This document shows, one piece after another, positions 61,592 through 64,000 of a stretch of 64,000 bases of DNA (position 1 is its first letter; the number at the start of each line of letters is the position of its first letter). The translations under genes were made by a program, and so were the position numbers. This DNA is from Alnus glutinosa (lineage: Eukaryota; Streptophyta; Magnoliopsida; Fagales; Betulaceae), in assembly GCF_958979055.1 (NCBI RefSeq), contig NC_084886.1, positions 39,824,154 through 39,888,153 on the forward strand, written 5' to 3'. The notes under the pieces were generated by a model. It was not told the DNA's origin. It saw nothing but the letters and a program-made list of their open reading frames with translations, and did no database searches.

Positions 61592-62490
61592 GATTCCGAA
61601 TGGTGTCTAATTATCTAGCTAGTCATATTTACTTGCGTAAAGAGAACATAATTGATGACAATTGAGAATCATGAGCACCGAAAAAAATAAAAAAAAATAG
61701 TAATTAAGTTTGAATAGTTATTTCCCTCTACCTATATATAGATGTTAGAAACTTGGCGTAGACCTATATTTTTTTTTTTTTTGACATGTCATGAAAAGTT
61801 ATGTCCCGTTTCGACCGCATAAATATTCTTACTTTACACCTCTTTTAGATAAAATTAAGATCCTGCATTGAATTTGTAGTCACTACGATAAAACAAAATG
61901 TTACCAAAAAGTCCACAAACCTACTCTAAAATTCAATTTCATTACTCCCCCTTTAGTTTTTTTTTTTTTTTTTTGGATAAGCAATTTAACTAGCTTTACA
62001 TTCTTGGTGTCTAATTATCTGGCATATTTGGATAAGAAATAATTTTGCTTGGCACGAAGAGAAATGCAAAGAATTCAAGAGAAAGGGAGAAACCTTTCCA
62101 AAACAAAATAAGCTAGCTAGCGACTCAAGGACTCCATAGATCGACATTACTTTAATTTGTCAGCTCTCTCGATCACCTTGAAAAGCTTACAATAGATCAG
62201 GGTTCTAAGCAGACCTACGATTGTTTTCTATCAACGATTAATCCCGATCGAGATCGATCTAAACTTTCTTTCCGCATAACAAATTACCTGCACCAGTGAG
62301 ACTCTATTGTGATCGATCAATAGGAAGGATTGTGAGGTCGTTCAATATGTCTATTGCATTTCATGACCATTCTTTGATTCCAAAAAAAAAAAAAAAAACA
62401 AAAGCAAAAACCACACAAGACGTCATTCTTCCACAGCCCAAACCACCCACAATTTCATCCACCATAGTAAAAAATATCGGCTTTGTGTAC
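61592..62490. other. Intergenic between inverted PR-10 promoters, no gene
   Basis: AT-rich DNA with no recognisable coding sequence. Confidence 0.45.
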
Positions 62491-62722
62491 CGTGTTAAAT
62501 CATAATTTGTCTCAAACGATTATTAATCTAATAGGATGAAATGAATTTAATAATTTATTTTATATTCTAACACGTAAAATATTTAATTGAAATGAAAGGT
62601 AAATGACGGAATCAAGGTTTGAACTCATGACCTTTAATTTTGATACCATGTTAAATCATCATTAGTTTCAAAAACTTAAACTGATAGGAAGATATCAATT
62701 TAATCATTTATTTTATATTCAA
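62491..62722. repeat. Two direct copies of a dispersed 'TGTTAAAT...TAATTTATTTTATATTC' repeat
   Basis: Segments of about 80 bp at 62491-62575 and 62647-62722 share GTTAAATCAT, AATAGGA/GATAGGA and TTTATTTTATATTC. Relatives are at 11638-11710, 62897-63093 and 63150-63220. Confidence 0.6.
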
Positions 62723-62896
62723 TACGCCGAACAACATAGGGATCGCAAGCCCCCCGGTCATATAGTGATTGTGCCTCATCTCGTTGTTTGTTTTCTTTGT
62801 CAGCCATGACAAGCCAGCACCATTTTAGTCACAATCATAGCCTGCTTTGTTGCCACCACTGTGTTTCTCGAAGCTTCTTCCCTCTCTCATTTTCAC

Positions 62897-63093
62897 TGTT
62901 AAAATATTGATTAAATGATTAAATAATTAAATTTACTTCTTTCTATCAGCTTAAGCTTTTAAGACAAGTAGTGATTTAATATAGTATCAAATCCAAAGGT
63001 CCTAAGTTCGAACCTTGTCCCAATCATTCACTTGTCCCAAAAGCTTAAGTTAATAGGAAGATATAAATTTAATCATTCAATTAATACTTTAAC
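62897..63093. mobile_element. Inverted-repeat MITE of the same dispersed family
   Basis: Arms of about 70 bp (62897-62965 and 63024-63093) are inverted copies (GTTAAAATATTGATTAAATG against the inverse of CATTCAATTAATACTTTAAC). The centre holds GGTCCTAAGTTCGAACC. A further half copy lies at about 63145-63225. Confidence 0.65.
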
Positions 63094-63838
63094 ACTTCTT
63101 TTCACGTGTGAGCTCAAAATGAACTATATACATTTGGCTCTGATACCATGTTAAATTACCACTTGTCCTAAAAGTTTAAGCCGATAGAAATTAAAAGGTA
63201 AATTAATTAATCATGTAATATTGAGTCAGTCCGACCACTATTTTGCTTCAGTGTCTTATATAGAATATCTAGGAAACAAATTTCTTGTGTTTATTCTTCT
63301 AATTAATATTTAAGTGAATACATAAATATATAGAGGATGATTGCTTTTAGTTATAAAGATTAGCTTTTGCTCATAGAACCAATGTGTTTTTTTTTTTAAA
63401 AAAAGGAAAGGATAATTGATATCTTATTCCTAAACCTGGGTCAACTTATGCTATATATATATATATATATATATAATTTGATTCGGTAGTGTTTCTGAGG
63501 TTTTTAATTTAATTTCTTCTCCATTTTGGCATCCCGCACAACCAACTAGAGACCAAAAAGTATAAAAATTAAAATTAAAAAAATAAAACACCGTCACTTT
63601 ATGTTACTAACTAAAACAATCTTCGACCAATTTGGGATGCTTCATGTAACATGTTATTTTCTAGCTAGTGAAACCATCAATATTATGATCAAATTGTAAT
63701 TATTCGTTCATCAGTTAATTATAACTAAATGAGCATGTATTGTATTTGCAAAATTTGAAACTCACTTTTGTTTGTTTTTTTTAAGCTCGCGATTCTCACG
63801 ATTCTCATCTGCTAATTAATTATAACTAAATGATCGAG

Positions 63839-64000
63839 CATGTTCGAATGTGCTTTCATTGACAAAGTACACCATTATGCATTTATGACATATAAAACCC
63901 AACCATCACGTCGGACCGTCGGAAAGGTCACCTCAAATCAATTACATAAGCTCGGAAGAAGAAAAAAGAAAAAAAGGAAAACCTCAATGGCCGGCACTCT
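63839..64000 (+). promoter_or_regulatory. Promoter of a predicted divergent PR-10 gene beyond the right edge
   Basis: On the plus strand this is a near copy of the PR-10 H promoter (61591 down to 61394): GTTCGAATGTGCTTTC, TATGACATATAAAA, CATCACGTCGG, then AACCTCAATGGCCGGCACTC. It stops at the window end exactly where the H copy continues into TATAAATAG. A plus-strand TATA box should follow at once and the ATG about 110-120 bp later. Confidence 0.7.

Overview
The window is nuclear DNA of a dicot plant, most likely a woody rosid and probably Fagales. That placement is inferred from a cluster of Bet v 1/PR-10 allergen-type genes close to the tree-pollen proteins, from plant-specific families (HIPP, plant RPN11, PXY/TDR-like LRR) and from plant repeats (MULEs, Cassandra TRIM, CACTA, hAT MITEs). 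There are no prokaryotic features.

Layout: (1) 1-2708, plus strand: last six visible exons of a WDR43/UTP5-like ribosome-biogenesis gene. (2) 4654-5679, minus: complete three-exon HIPP (HMA domain, CaaX tail). (3) 8.9-47.5 kb: PR-10 cluster, all minus strand: A (8918-9542), B (exon-1 fragment near 11.2 kb), C (13365-13976, frameshifted), D (22114-22718), E (35698-36307), F (43444-44049), G (46882-47526). (4) 49505-53855, minus: complete six-exon RPN11 proteasome deubiquitinase gene. (5) 60625-61271, minus: PR-10 H. The last 160 bp of the window are an inverted copy of the PR-10 H promoter, so a head-to-head PR-10 gene probably starts just past the right edge.

The middle of the window is a tandem duplication. 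C and D with their flanks (about 13.07-34.69 kb) are repeated as E and F with their flanks (about 35.3-46.8 kb). Each copy kept the same LTR insertion and the same retroposed sequence. Copy 1 then gained a 2.96-kb Pack-MULE carrying a PXY/TDR-like LRR fragment (14754-17708), a Cassandra TRIM (23554-24144) and a 7.38-kb Mutator element (27185-34567). Copy 2 gained a foldback element (36.88-38.56 kb) and a hAT MITE (42701-42919). The intact paralogous copy preserves the empty target site for the Pack-MULE, the MULE and the hAT MITE, so these ends and target duplications are defined to the base.

The MULE at 27185-34567 looks whole: 215-bp terminal inverted repeats about 98% identical, a perfect 9-bp target duplication, and an uninterrupted four-exon transposase of 964 aa. 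It also carries a second, convergent gene for a small GRF zinc finger / coiled-coil / transmembrane protein, separated from the transposase by a 176-bp tandem repeat array. This two-gene layout, reminiscent of mudrA/mudrB but with an unrelated second protein, is the most interesting item in the window.

Limits: all alignments were done by eye, identities are approximate, and gene names rest on remembered family sequences rather than searches.
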